Virus record (IMG/VR): IMGVR_UViG_3300035698_021598
Span: 1 to 21,397 of that record
DNA: 21,397 nucleotides
Strand: one strand, 5' to 3'
From: a virus
A program made the translations under genes and the position numbers. The number at the start of each line of letters is the position of its first letter. Within the stretch, counting starts at the first letter, position 1. Positions 6,417 to 14,492 of the stretch are shown piece by piece. The notes below the pieces were generated by a model that saw only the letters and a list, made by a program, of their open reading frames with translations, searched no databases and had not been told where the DNA came from.

Positions 6417-6508
6417 AATTTACCCCCAATTAGAAATACAATAAGCATTAACATCCCAACTATTATTCCAATAAATAATCCTGCAATAAATGCAGCTTGT
6501 CCATACAT
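6413..6508 (-). CDS. Single-pass membrane micro-protein (31 aa)
   Basis: 31 aa, almost entirely one hydrophobic helix (residues 5-27, rich in Ile, Leu, Gly and Met). AAGGA precedes the ATG with suitable spacing and it is coupled to the next gene through ATGA. No family recognised. It is the first gene of the 600-bp cassette in transcription order. Confidence 0.6.
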   Translation of the reverse strand: MYGQAAFIAGLFIGIIVGMLMLIVFLIGGKL

Positions 6509-6523
6509 ATTCACTTTCCTTCT

Positions 6524-6601
6524 TATGTGGTTTAATGCGCTCTGGACAAGCTCAACACAGAATGCACGGTATATTCCAGTCATTTGTCATTTGCCACCCG
6601 T
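6524..6601. repeat. 78-bp direct repeat, copy 2
   Basis: Partner of 5924-6001. This copy contains the authentic 3' end of the Lar-like gene, so it is probably the parent copy. Confidence 0.95.
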
Positions 6602-6800
6602 CTGTTCCACGCATTAACAAGGTTTTTTTCCGTGTGTAGTTCCGGTCAATACCCACAGGACATTTTCTACATTCAAGAGTATATATCCCTTTTGGAAATC
6701 CCGGATTTATTGATTTTGTTATCTGTGCACGGCTGCCACAAAACGGGCATGGTTTTAATTTGGCTTTCACCATCTCAGCAAACTCCATTCTACTGTTCAT
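6552..6800 (-). CDS. Lar-like zinc-ribbon protein
   Basis: 82 aa. KLKPCPFCGSRAQI with a second pair in LECRKC gives a four-cysteine zinc ribbon, and the C-terminal GWQMTNDWN matches the conserved tryptophan/asparagine end of the Lar (restriction alleviation) family. Lar of the Rac prophage lowers type I restriction by enhancing modification, but most phage homologues are untested. AAGGAGG with 7-bp spacing selects the ATG at 6800 over a GTG one codon upstream. The start overlaps the stop of the upstream gene (ATGA). Confidence 0.72.
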   Translation of the reverse strand: MNSRMEFAEMVKAKLKPCPFCGSRAQITKSINPGFPKGIYTLECRKCPVGIDRNYTRKKTLLMRGTDGWQMTNDWNIPCILC

Positions 6801-7471
6801 CACAATACCTCCTTCTTAATCACCTTGATCACCTGAATGTAGGGGTTAACATGGATTGTTAGAGATTTACCCTTGTAAGTATGTTCTGACGCCATCCACC
6901 AATCTTCAGGCATAGCCCCTTTCATACTATAAGGATATATGACATACCCATCACCTTTGCGGACCGGTTTGGCATGAAGGGCGTTCCAGTGGTCTGATAA
7001 CTCTTTTGCAATATCTTCCTGTGGGCATATATTATTATAAATCCCTATATCATACATATCTTGAACACTCAACTCCTGCACCCTCTTAACCGTTGTCTCA
7101 ACCGTCACCTTATACCTAACGACAGATAAGGGCATTGTGACAGGGGAGTTCCAATATCCTTTTTCGTGGGATGTATTTTCCGGTAAGTCGTCTGCCAAAT
7201 AAACATACCCTTCATCAATATCCCATTGCCAAGCTTCCTTCACCAGATACTCACCTGATGGGAACTGGAGAGGAATGTCACATCCAAATACAGGCTCTTG
7301 TAGTATTAGCTTTGTTGGTTGATGGTATTTCTTTTTCCATTTGACAAAATGAGCCTTCTCATGATATATGCAATCTAATGTTTGTCCTTCTGGTGGCTGT
7401 TTCTTCAACACTCTCAGCAAAACCGAGCCAACATCCGGTGATTCACCTTTTTTGAGATTTATATGCTTCAT
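6800..7471 (-). CDS. ASCH/PUA-like phage protein
   Basis: 223 aa. The pattern YLVKEAWQWD, then a YWNSPVTMPLSVVRYKVTVE segment, then KRVQELSVQDMYDIGI, then ELSDHWNALHAK and a closing IQVIKV is that of a widespread phage family with a PUA/ASCH-like barrel. ASCH domains bind RNA or modified nucleotides; some cleave modified nucleosides. Here a link to nucleic-acid modification is tempting but unproven. GGAGGG stands at a good distance from the ATG. The 3' end is coupled to the Lar-like gene. Confidence 0.68.
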   Translation of the reverse strand: MKHINLKKGESPDVGSVLLRVLKKQPPEGQTLDCIYHEKAHFVKWKKKYHQPTKLILQEPVFGCDIPLQFPSGEYLVKEAWQWDIDEGYVYLADDLPENTSHEKGYWNSPVTMPLSVVRYKVTVETTVKRVQELSVQDMYDIGIYNNICPQEDIAKELSDHWNALHAKPVRKGDGYVIYPYSMKGAMPEDWWMASEHTYKGKSLTIHVNPYIQVIKVIKKEVL

Positions 7472-7511
7472 TTTACTACCCTCCTATTAAACGCACGGTA
7501 TAAGCCTTTCA

Positions 7512-7664
7512 TTACTTTTTGGCTTTAAAATTGACAATAATATCAATAACAACTAAGGTTGCACCCAACGAAAGTCCATATAAAATTGGGACATCCCATT
7601 TAATAGCAAATGCTAATAATGCTGATGGTACAGTTAATATTATCGCTTTACCTAAATCAGTCAT
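7512..7664 (-). CDS. Small membrane protein (50 aa)
   Basis: 50 aa with two hydrophobic stretches (residues about 6-20 and 27-45) and a basic end NFKAKK, consistent with a hairpin of two short membrane helices. GGAGG lies 7 bp before the ATG. Unrecognised. The short segment between its stop and the next gene contains GCACGGTATA (7493-7502), a 10-mer also present in both 78-bp repeats. Confidence 0.65.
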   Translation of the reverse strand: MTDLGKAIILTVPSALLAFAIKWDVPILYGLSLGATLVVIDIIVNFKAKK

Positions 7665-7707
7665 CACACATCCTCCTTAACATTAATAATCGCAACATTT
7701 GACAAGT

Positions 7708-7860
7708 TCATTTTTCTTTTAGTGTAATAGTTACCCTAACACCTTTTGTACAACATATTTCTGCAAGCTCTTCTATTGTAGTATTTAGTGGAAGAGTCTC
7801 AGGGTTTATAGGGAGTTCTTTATCTGCGCCAATTTTAACTTTTCCTTTAATTTTAGGCAT
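7708..7860 (-). CDS. Small hypothetical protein (50 aa)
   Basis: 50 aa beginning MPKIKGKVKIGADKELPINP and ending VRVTITLKEK; soluble, with a CC pair at 36-37. The start overlaps the primase-helicase stop (TGATG), pointing to translation by re-initiation. Its stop overlaps a 15-codon frame (7664-7711) that links to the next membrane protein, perhaps just a coupling leader. No family recognised. Confidence 0.6.
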   Translation of the reverse strand: MPKIKGKVKIGADKELPINPETLPLNTTIEELAEICCTKGVRVTITLKEK

Positions 7861-9848
7861 CATTTCTTATACACCTCCGCAATTTCAGTTATATGAATAA
7901 TGCCATCAGTTAAACTCCATTTTGTTTTAATACTGCTTAATTGTTGTTTCTTTAAAACTTGTAACATATATAAATTTTCAATTAATCTTTTTGTAGTGCT
8001 GGAAGGTAATTCAATCATATTGGCAATTTCTGCATCTGAATAACTCGCTGTGATACTTTGGTTATATATACCGCTTATAATGCGCTCAGTACGTGTAGGA
8101 ACGGTGTTTAATGCTATTCCTTTAACAATATTATATTCTGCATCACCCACTTTTTTAAGTCGTCTGAATAAGGATATACCAAAAATCAATTTTTTAAACT
8201 GTTTTGCTAATCGAGTTCCTAATTCATCTGATGGATAATGAAGTACTTCTTTAGTATATTTATCCCGAGTAACAGATGATCTTAGAAGTGAAGTCCACAT
8301 TGCCAGACCATTTATTTTTCTTTCAATCTCTGGCGATATTTCAGGTAGTTCACCAAAATCATAATTAAGAATTTTAAGGACTAAATCAGACAATTCTTTT
8401 CTCATTGTATCTTCGCTTGCCACATTGCTCATTGCTTTGAAAATTATTTCCATACGGTCATCCAAATCTCTTGATATTGGTATTTTATATCTGATAAACC
8501 TTTCTCCTAATGCTACATGTTCTTCCGTAAACTCATCTATCTTTGGAGTAACTCCTGCAAGTATACCAAACTTACTTTTATACACTCTAAATATTCCATT
8601 ACCAAATTGCTTCTCAGAATGTCCATCGTAACAATCCCTTAAAATTCCAAATATTTCTTCCCGATCATTTGAGTTCATACTTAAGATTACCGTAAAATCT
8701 TTAACTACAAATACCTTTTTGTTTAATTTAGGCACTAAACTCGGATCTCCTCCTGTACCAAAATTAGCCCCACTTATTAAAGCATGAGGTGATATAGAAG
8801 ATGCTGAAAAAATTTCTTTAGCTTCAATTAATGTCATTAGTAATTCCGATTTCATACCGCCAGAGGGAGCAACAATAAACATCCAGAGCGGTTCACCTGG
8901 AAAACGATTTGCTATGATCACACCAAACAATACATCAAGAACCGTAGTATCATCTTTAGGAAATTTTAGCCATTTTTTATATGTTTTATAAACTGCCTCA
9001 GGGCGTACTCCCTTACCTTTATATTCTAATTTTTCCACTTCTGGTACTTCGGCACCATCTGGATACATTTCCATTATTGATGTAAGGCTCTTAATCAATT
9101 TATCTTTCTTCAGATGATAATAGTCTCTAATGTCAAAACCAACTCCATATTTAGCAGGCCAATTTATAAATTTTAAACTATCCGCTACAGCATTTAACAT
9201 GTTATAAACTTTGATGGCTCCCTCACGACCGGCTTCATCATTATCATATAATACATGTACTGCCTTGCCTCTAAATATATTTACCCATTCACCTTTAAAA
9301 GTGTTAGCTCCAGGCACTGCTAATACCGTTTGTTTTATTCCAACTTTTTCAAGCACTTCTCTCATTGCTATTGCATCCCATTCACCTTCACATAACCAAA
9401 TAGTATCACTGTTTATATTATCCCATCCAAATAATCCTACTTTACAGTCTTTAGTTGAGATAACATTTTTACCTAATTTACATAAACGTACATCTTGAAT
9501 TTCTTTTTCATCTGGAGATTTTATAGGGATTATATATGTATCAGTATTTGAATTATATCCGAGTCCAGCTTTCCTCAAAGTATTAATTTTTAATCCTCGT
9601 TCTCTACTAAGAGCAATAGCCGGTTTTTGTTTAAAATATTGCTGACAATGATTAACTATTTCTTGCAAGAAAATTTGAAATCCACCTGCTTTTCCACACG
9701 ATTTACAATCCCATTGTTTCGTTTCTATATTAATATAAAAATGACTCGTTCTCAGGCAGAAAGGGCATTGTCCAAATATTTGGTTTTCCACTTCTCCTGC
9801 TTGTACAAATCCATGTTGTTCAAACATGCTGAGAGATTTCTTTTTCAT
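7860..9848 (-). CDS. Phage primase-helicase with zinc finger and Toprim domain
   Basis: 662 aa. An N-terminal zinc ribbon (C28, C31, C48, C51) is followed by a Toprim catalytic core with the acidic glutamate in WLCEGEWDAIAM (E155) and the DXD in YDNDEAGREG (202-204). A P-loop ATPase domain follows, with Walker A-like APSGGMKSE (327-335), and the C-terminus is predicted to be winged-helix-like (SDAEIANMIELPSSTTKRLI). This is the layout of proteins that make primers and unwind DNA at phage forks. The exact helicase superfamily is not clear by eye, since the Walker A is unusual. AAAGG lies 6 bp before the ATG. Confidence 0.87.
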   Translation of the reverse strand: MKKKSLSMFEQHGFVQAGEVENQIFGQCPFCLRTSHFYINIETKQWDCKSCGKAGGFQIFLQEIVNHCQQYFKQKPAIALSRERGLKINTLRKAGLGYNSNTDTYIIPIKSPDEKEIQDVRLCKLGKNVISTKDCKVGLFGWDNINSDTIWLCEGEWDAIAMREVLEKVGIKQTVLAVPGANTFKGEWVNIFRGKAVHVLYDNDEAGREGAIKVYNMLNAVADSLKFINWPAKYGVGFDIRDYYHLKKDKLIKSLTSIMEMYPDGAEVPEVEKLEYKGKGVRPEAVYKTYKKWLKFPKDDTTVLDVLFGVIIANRFPGEPLWMFIVAPSGGMKSELLMTLIEAKEIFSASSISPHALISGANFGTGGDPSLVPKLNKKVFVVKDFTVILSMNSNDREEIFGILRDCYDGHSEKQFGNGIFRVYKSKFGILAGVTPKIDEFTEEHVALGERFIRYKIPISRDLDDRMEIIFKAMSNVASEDTMRKELSDLVLKILNYDFGELPEISPEIERKINGLAMWTSLLRSSVTRDKYTKEVLHYPSDELGTRLAKQFKKLIFGISLFRRLKKVGDAEYNIVKGIALNTVPTRTERIISGIYNQSITASYSDAEIANMIELPSSTTKRLIENLYMLQVLKKQQLSSIKTKWSLTDGIIHITEIAEVYKK

Positions 9849-9857
9849 ATTATACCT

Positions 9858-10472
9858 TTATTTATAATCTACATTTATAAGTTCTAAAATTTTATTCAAA
9901 CCTAATGTAAAAATACAATATTTATATAACTGTGGATGTGTTTGCTTCATCAATTGAAAACGATTTGGATATTTATCAAAATGTACCCCAAACATACAAA
10001 ATATACAACCTGTATTTTTATATCCCATATTATAAATCTTTGAATAAGGTACATTAAATTGTTTTATATAATCCCATATATCCTTTTCTGTCCAAAATGC
10101 TAAAGGATTTGAGCGAGGATGCTCACTTATAAAATTATTACAACCACCTCTTTTATAAGCAAAAGCTCGGGATGAAGAATCAATTGCTTTCAATCCAATA
10201 AATGGTTTCTTCCTACTTCTTTTTTCATACTCACGTGCCGGGTTTATTTTGAGTATATTGCAACATTTTTTAGAAAATTTAAAATCTGCATCAATTAAAT
10301 ATCTCCATTTCTGTGCTAATTTAACATCTTCCCATTTAGCAAAAGTACCATCTCTTTTTTCACCTGTTAGAATATATCTCCGTATATTAACATTTTTATC
10401 AGAAGGATTCTGTAAATATTCCAATTGCTGACAGATTTTTTTTTGATAATATAGGATAACCATAAGTTTCAA
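9858..10472 (-). CDS. PAPS reductase-like protein, C-terminal part after a frameshift
   Basis: Carries the C-terminal two-thirds of a phosphoadenosine-phosphosulfate-reductase-like protein: the KKCCNILKINPAREYEK segment, IGLKAIDSSSR and GCIFCMFG with paired cysteines. It overlaps the N-terminal part by 74 nt in another frame. Continuity of the family pattern places the junction at nine adenines (minus strand of 10436-10444). One base fewer there, or a +1 slip, would fuse the two parts into about 300 aa. An ATG at 10472 exists but has no convincing ribosome site and would leave an enzyme without its PP-loop. Confidence 0.72.
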   Translation of the reverse strand: MKLMVILYYQKKICQQLEYLQNPSDKNVNIRRYILTGEKRDGTFAKWEDVKLAQKWRYLIDADFKFSKKCCNILKINPAREYEKRSRKKPFIGLKAIDSSSRAFAYKRGGCNNFISEHPRSNPLAFWTEKDIWDYIKQFNVPYSKIYNMGYKNTGCIFCMFGVHFDKYPNRFQLMKQTHPQLYKYCIFTLGLNKILELINVDYK

Positions 10473-10764
10473 GTACCTTTTTAAAAGTCATTTTTGGTTT
10501 TAACCAACGTACATTTTTTATAGTTTTTACAAATTCTCTTATCTCCGGGAATTCTAATCCTGTATCATTAAATACACCCCAAACTCGTGGATATAATTTA
10601 CGTACAAGATGCAATAATACAGTACTATCTTTTCCACCAGAAAATGCTACATAAATTAAACCATCCCAGTGATCATACCACTCTCTAATACGTTTTTCAC
10701 TCATTAATATTTTAATATCTAATGGTAATGATTGTCTTTGTTTTAATTGCCAATTTTCTAACAT
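10399..10764 (-). CDS. PAPS reductase-like protein, N-terminal part with PP-loop
   Basis: 121 aa as read. VAFSGGKDSTVLLHLV is a textbook PP-loop of the PAPS reductase/ATP sulfurylase family, and NDTGLEFPEI is the second conserved block. After YGYPILSKK the frame runs into unrelated residues and stops at 10399, while the expected continuation is in the overlapping frame. Phages often carry these proteins near replication or modification genes; substrates are mostly unknown. The ATG at 10764 overlaps the polymerase stop by 7 nt. The break at an A9 run may be an assembly or sequencing indel, a real mutation or programmed slippage. Confidence 0.75.
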   Translation of the reverse strand: MLENWQLKQRQSLPLDIKILMSEKRIREWYDHWDGLIYVAFSGGKDSTVLLHLVRKLYPRVWGVFNDTGLEFPEIREFVKTIKNVRWLKPKMTFKKVLETYGYPILSKKNLSAIGIFTESF

Positions 10765-12500
10765 ATTTTATAGTTCCTTGCCTTATCCCACGTTGTAGTA
10801 GACATCTTCCATTCCACTGATAAGAGTACTTTAATTTCTGGCATGGTAGTCATTATATTACCAATTTCAGATAATATTTCCGGAGCATATCTTAATAATT
10901 TTCTGGGATAATTTAAAATAATTTCATCATGTATTGGTAATATAATTCTAATATCATTATTCCATACATTTTTAAGATACTCTGCTGCCACCCTGACTTG
11001 TGCTCGTTTAAGAATCCCAGCAGCAGTTCCCTGAATAAGATAATTTGCTCCGGCATATGTTTTATTTGCCGGTAAATGAAGTTTACGACCAAATGGTGTT
11101 ATTATATATCCAAATTCTTGAACTTGTTTTGATATTATAGATGAAAAATATGCTATATTTGGATGTTTTGATTGATATGCTTTTAATCCTGGATTAGTTA
11201 CTTCCAATGATAATCCTAAGGCATGAGCAACGGAGGCTAATCCTGCACCATATGGTATAGCAAAATGAGCATTTTTTGCAGCATCACGTTGTATTTTTTC
11301 TCCAGTAAATAAATCACCATAAAGTATTCTGGAAGCAATCATATGTACATCTTCATTTTTTCGGATAGCCTCTAACATAATTTCATCATGAGCAGCATCT
11401 ACAATTAAACGCATCTCAATACCGGCGTAATCACCAAAGAATAAAACATGTCCAGGAAAGGAAGTAAAACAACGCCTTGCAGGTACGGCAAAAGGAACAA
11501 GTAAAACTTCTTCTTTTGATACAGTTTGAAGTGGAGGATTAGTTACTGATTCTCTTCCTGTTCGTGCTTGATTAGTATTTATTTTAGGATGAATAATACA
11601 ATTATCATCCATACTATTAAGGTATTTTTTAATCATAGCAATACCTTTAGTATATGATCGGTGTTTTAATATTAAATTGAAAATCGGATTATTATTTTTA
11701 CTGGCAAAATCCATTAAAACATTTTTATCAACAGAAGCCTGTTTACCTTTGGTAGTAAAAGTAAGAACTGGGAGATTCATCGTACCAAAAAGAATTTTTC
11801 GTACTTGTGGCTCACTGCTGAGATTTACAAATTCTCCAAGAAGTTCATATGTTTTATCTCTCACCGTTTCAACCTCTATCTCAAGCCATTCTATAAGTTT
11901 ATTTGCCTCCTTTACACTTACTTTAATACCATGATCTTCCATCTGCTGTGTGACTTTAATAAGTGCAATCTCATTCAGATAATCTTCATACAATTTTTTA
12001 TCTGCTTTTATTTCCTCATACCATAACTGGAATAAAAGCATTGTACGTTCACCATCTGATACCTGGTAAGGTTTCATTATATACTCTGGAATATGCTGAT
12101 AACCACCGAGCTTATTTCCCAATATTTTTACTTTAATATCTAATGCTCGACTATACCCACCTAAATTCCAACATAAAGCATCCAGAGAATGACTTGGTGC
12201 AAGGTTATATAATAATTGACTCATGATCATTGTATCATGCCAAACCGTTTCTTCTGGAATTGGGATATTATGTGATTTAAGGAAAGATAATTCAAAATGA
12301 TAATTATGACATATTTTGGCAATATTAGTATCTGCAAAAAATGCCTTTTGTTTTTCTTGATTAATAGCATTTGTTTTTCTATCACGATCCACTCGATATA
12401 CACCTACACTGCCATCCCAATTACCAATACAATATGAAAAAATTGTATCTTCACGAGGATTAAATCCGGTAGTTTCAATGTCGAATGTTTTAAAAAGCAT
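10758..12500 (-). CDS. Family A DNA polymerase with 3'-5' exonuclease
   Basis: 580 aa. The exonuclease has FDIETTGF (D7, E9) and CHNYHFEL (64-71). Polymerase motifs are all visible: RTGRESVTNPPLQT (311-324), motif A FFGDYAGIEMR (D355), motif B RDAAKNAHFAIPYG (403-416), LIQGTAAGILK (487-497) and motif C IHDEI (521-525). There is no 5'-3' exonuclease domain, as usual for compact phage replicative polymerases. The frame is open up to 12617, but that would start inside the tRNA-like RNA; GGAG with 6-bp spacing picks the ATG at 12500. It lies between the tRNA-like RNA and the PAPS-reductase-like gene, coupled to the latter. It must copy, and its product receive, 7-deazaguanine if the operon is active. 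Confidence 0.95.
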   Translation of the reverse strand: MLFKTFDIETTGFNPREDTIFSYCIGNWDGSVGVYRVDRDRKTNAINQEKQKAFFADTNIAKICHNYHFELSFLKSHNIPIPEETVWHDTMIMSQLLYNLAPSHSLDALCWNLGGYSRALDIKVKILGNKLGGYQHIPEYIMKPYQVSDGERTMLLFQLWYEEIKADKKLYEDYLNEIALIKVTQQMEDHGIKVSVKEANKLIEWLEIEVETVRDKTYELLGEFVNLSSEPQVRKILFGTMNLPVLTFTTKGKQASVDKNVLMDFASKNNNPIFNLILKHRSYTKGIAMIKKYLNSMDDNCIIHPKINTNQARTGRESVTNPPLQTVSKEEVLLVPFAVPARRCFTSFPGHVLFFGDYAGIEMRLIVDAAHDEIMLEAIRKNEDVHMIASRILYGDLFTGEKIQRDAAKNAHFAIPYGAGLASVAHALGLSLEVTNPGLKAYQSKHPNIAYFSSIISKQVQEFGYIITPFGRKLHLPANKTYAGANYLIQGTAAGILKRAQVRVAAEYLKNVWNNDIRIILPIHDEIILNYPRKLLRYAPEILSEIGNIMTTMPEIKVLLSVEWKMSTTTWDKARNYKIC

Positions 12501-12560
12501 TTTACTCTCCAGGAGCATGGTTTTGGTCATATTTGAGCATTTGTAATATACTTCCTCAAT

Positions 12561-12670
12561 CTCAAGGGACTGGCAAGATTCGAACCTGCACGATGAATAG
12601 TAGGCTTTATCATCCACTCATTGTAGCCTACAAGAGTGTGCGTTTACCAGTTTCGCCACAGTCCCTTGAG
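12561..12670 (-). ncRNA. Leu-tRNA-like RNA with aberrant anticodon and variable arms
   Basis: On the minus strand GGGACTG/CAGTCCC form an acceptor-like stem that continues perfectly to 12 bp (12659-12670 with 12561-12572). TGGCGAAACTGGTAAACGCA is nearly the D-arm of Firmicute tRNA-Leu, and GCAGG-TTCGAAT-CTTGC is a normal T-arm. The anticodon stem CACTC/GAGTG (12634-12638, 12615-12619) encloses 14 nt instead of 7. The long variable arm GATGA/TCATC has a 13-nt loop. GTAGGCT in the anticodon loop is exactly complementary to AGCCTAC in the variable loop (12625-12631, 12600-12606), so the loops could kiss. No usual 7-nt anticodon loop can be drawn; a GUA triplet follows a U but with the wrong loop size. 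It may be a degenerate tRNA, a tRNA mimic, or a tRNA needing processing. Confidence 0.75.
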
Positions 12671-12684
12671 ATAAAAATTAAAGG

Positions 12685-13578
12685 TTATGAATTATTTTTT
12701 CTTTTTGCTTTTGCTGTTGACTTTTTTGGAGTCCTTATAATGTCAGACTCCAAGCCGAGATTTTCAAGAAGAGTAACTTCATCATCAGTAATTTCATCTT
12801 CCTTATACTGGTACTCATCAATATACTGCTTGATGGCATCGAGATCATCGGTCTCTTCAACAGGTATGTCCTGACCAGTACAAAATTCCCGAATGGCTTC
12901 TAATAATGCTATTTCAGCATCATCTACAGATTCAGTTTCTTCTACTTCCTCAACTTCTTCCTCGGCTTCTTCCTCGGCTTCTTCGGCCTCTTCTTCATCG
13001 GAAGGTGTGCCATTAAGTGCCTCAATAATAGCATCCTGTAATTCCTTGAGACTGAAATCATCGGGATCAATATCTGATAATTTTTCTTCTTCAATAACAT
13101 TAACTAAAGAGCCGCGATTCATTGCTTTTATTTCTTCTACTGCATACCCACCGGCATTTTCTTCACTGAGATTTTCCATAACAGTAACATTAGTGAAATT
13201 ACCAGAATGAGATACCTTTATTTTAACAGCAGGAGCAGCTTCAGCAATTGCCTCACAGACATTTGGTAAATCTTCCATTTTAGCTGGGCACTCATATCCG
13301 TAGGAGTCAATTTCCCTGCGGGCAAATGCTAAAGATAATTCAGAAGTTTCAAGTTGAAGATTATCATATACAGTAACACCTCCAAACTCACCTTCCGTGA
13401 TCAAGTGCTGACGTTTGATTTGGAGATTACCTGAACCAGATTCTCCAATCTCAAACTTCTGTAATGTTGCAATATAAACACCTGCCTCAACTTCGGCAAA
13501 CATCTCTTTTGCTTGTTTCTTTGATTCTTTCCACTGACTATCCATTTTTTTCAAACGTGCTTTGAATTTTGAAACCAT
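12685..13578 (-). CDS. Single-strand DNA-binding protein (DUF669-like) with acidic tail
   Basis: 297 aa. Residues about 28-140 resemble the DUF669-type OB-fold proteins of phages: AGVYIATLQKFEIGESGSGN, then QIKRQHLITEGEFGGVTVYD. A run of almost only Glu and Asp (193-220) follows, a larger version of the acidic tail by which SSBs recruit partners, and the protein ends with a basic KKSTAKAKRKNN. It lies between the Sak4-like ATPase and the polymerase, the usual setting for such an SSB. GAGG precedes the ATG at 13578; the upstream ATG at 13620 lacks a ribosome site. Assignment to DUF669 is by pattern and context. Confidence 0.75.
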   Translation of the reverse strand: MVSKFKARLKKMDSQWKESKKQAKEMFAEVEAGVYIATLQKFEIGESGSGNLQIKRQHLITEGEFGGVTVYDNLQLETSELSLAFARREIDSYGYECPAKMEDLPNVCEAIAEAAPAVKIKVSHSGNFTNVTVMENLSEENAGGYAVEEIKAMNRGSLVNVIEEEKLSDIDPDDFSLKELQDAIIEALNGTPSDEEEAEEAEEEAEEEVEEVEETESVDDAEIALLEAIREFCTGQDIPVEETDDLDAIKQYIDEYQYKEDEITDDEVTLLENLGLESDIIRTPKKSTAKAKRKNNS

Positions 13579-13616
13579 GTTTTCACCTCTTTTTCTTAAT
13601 TCGTTATTGGTTATGA

Positions 13617-14489
13617 TCACCTAATTTTCTTCAACTTGGCCACTACCTTTCGTACCTTTCTTTTGACCAGCGGTTTGAATGTTTCAATTTGCTCATTGTT
13701 AAAAGCACTTACTAAATTATTATAAGCTTCTTCTGAATTATTACCCATTGGTATGCGATAAATAGACTCTCCAGAAGTAGTAATAAAATTTTTCTCACAT
13801 CGAGTTCCAGCATCCACAAATTCACTTCCTCGTATGGTCAAAAATCTTTGATTATTTTCATATTCATAATAAAAGATATTATCGGTTGAACCTGCATAAT
13901 ATTCATTTGCTTGTCCACTCAATAACGGCATTATTTTTTCAATCTTTGTACCATCCATTTTTTCAACTTCTATAATCTTTTGATGTGCAATAACTAATAT
14001 ACCCAAACCACAAGATGCTAATCGGGCATGTGCTGTTTCAAATTCAGTAGAAACCATACTCCATGTAGCACCATAATCTTTACGATCACTGGGATGATTA
14101 AGGCCTTCTTTACTGCATATGTACTTTAAACACCTATTATATGCAATTGCTCCTGTATCAATAGTTACATTTAAAAATTCATGTTTTCCTTCTTCAAGGA
14201 GTTTAATATATCCAAGAAAATGTTCCCAAGTTGGAACTAATCTATCAAAAATTGCCAGTGCCTTACTTCCTGCCTCGAACATGAAATGCAGAGTACCCGG
14301 AAAATGACTTGAAAGAGTTGTCTTACCAATCTTCTTAGCACCGAAGATAAGATTGGTATAATCCCTCAAATTAGTTGATGGTACAGATCGTTTCGTTGGC
14401 AATGTCAATTCTAATCGTGTAAATGCTTTTTTCTTAATTACTGTTTTTTTTGCTACTGTTTTCTTTACTAATTTTTTTACTACTGCCAT
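13617..14489 (-). CDS. Sak4-like RecA-fold ATPase (single-strand annealing/recombination)
   Basis: 290 aa. Walker A GAKKIGKT is at 50-57 and the Walker B-type VTIDT at 108-112 (D111), with FEAGSKAL after Walker A as in the phage AAA ATPase/Sak4 group. These are RecA-core proteins working with the phage SSB in annealing and recombination-dependent replication. The first 22 residues are a basic Lys/Val/Thr repeat (KKLVKKTVAKKTVIKKK) and the end is again basic, both outside the usual domain and probably DNA-contacting. GGGG with suitable spacing supports the ATG at 14489. The SSB gene follows directly. Confidence 0.82.
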   Translation of the reverse strand: MAVVKKLVKKTVAKKTVIKKKAFTRLELTLPTKRSVPSTNLRDYTNLIFGAKKIGKTTLSSHFPGTLHFMFEAGSKALAIFDRLVPTWEHFLGYIKLLEEGKHEFLNVTIDTGAIAYNRCLKYICSKEGLNHPSDRKDYGATWSMVSTEFETAHARLASCGLGILVIAHQKIIEVEKMDGTKIEKIMPLLSGQANEYYAGSTDNIFYYEYENNQRFLTIRGSEFVDAGTRCEKNFITTSGESIYRIPMGNNSEEAYNNLVSAFNNEQIETFKPLVKRKVRKVVAKLKKIR

Positions 14490-14492
14490 GAT

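Noticed and set aside
7664-7711. 15-codon frame between two small genes
   Set aside because: Perfect stop-start overlaps on both sides but no ribosome site of its own; more likely a translational coupling leader than a protein.
12566-12665. Functional tRNA-Leu or tRNA-Tyr
   Set aside because: Arms resemble Leu and a GTA triplet follows a T, but the anticodon loop is 14 nt, so no standard decoding tRNA can be assigned.
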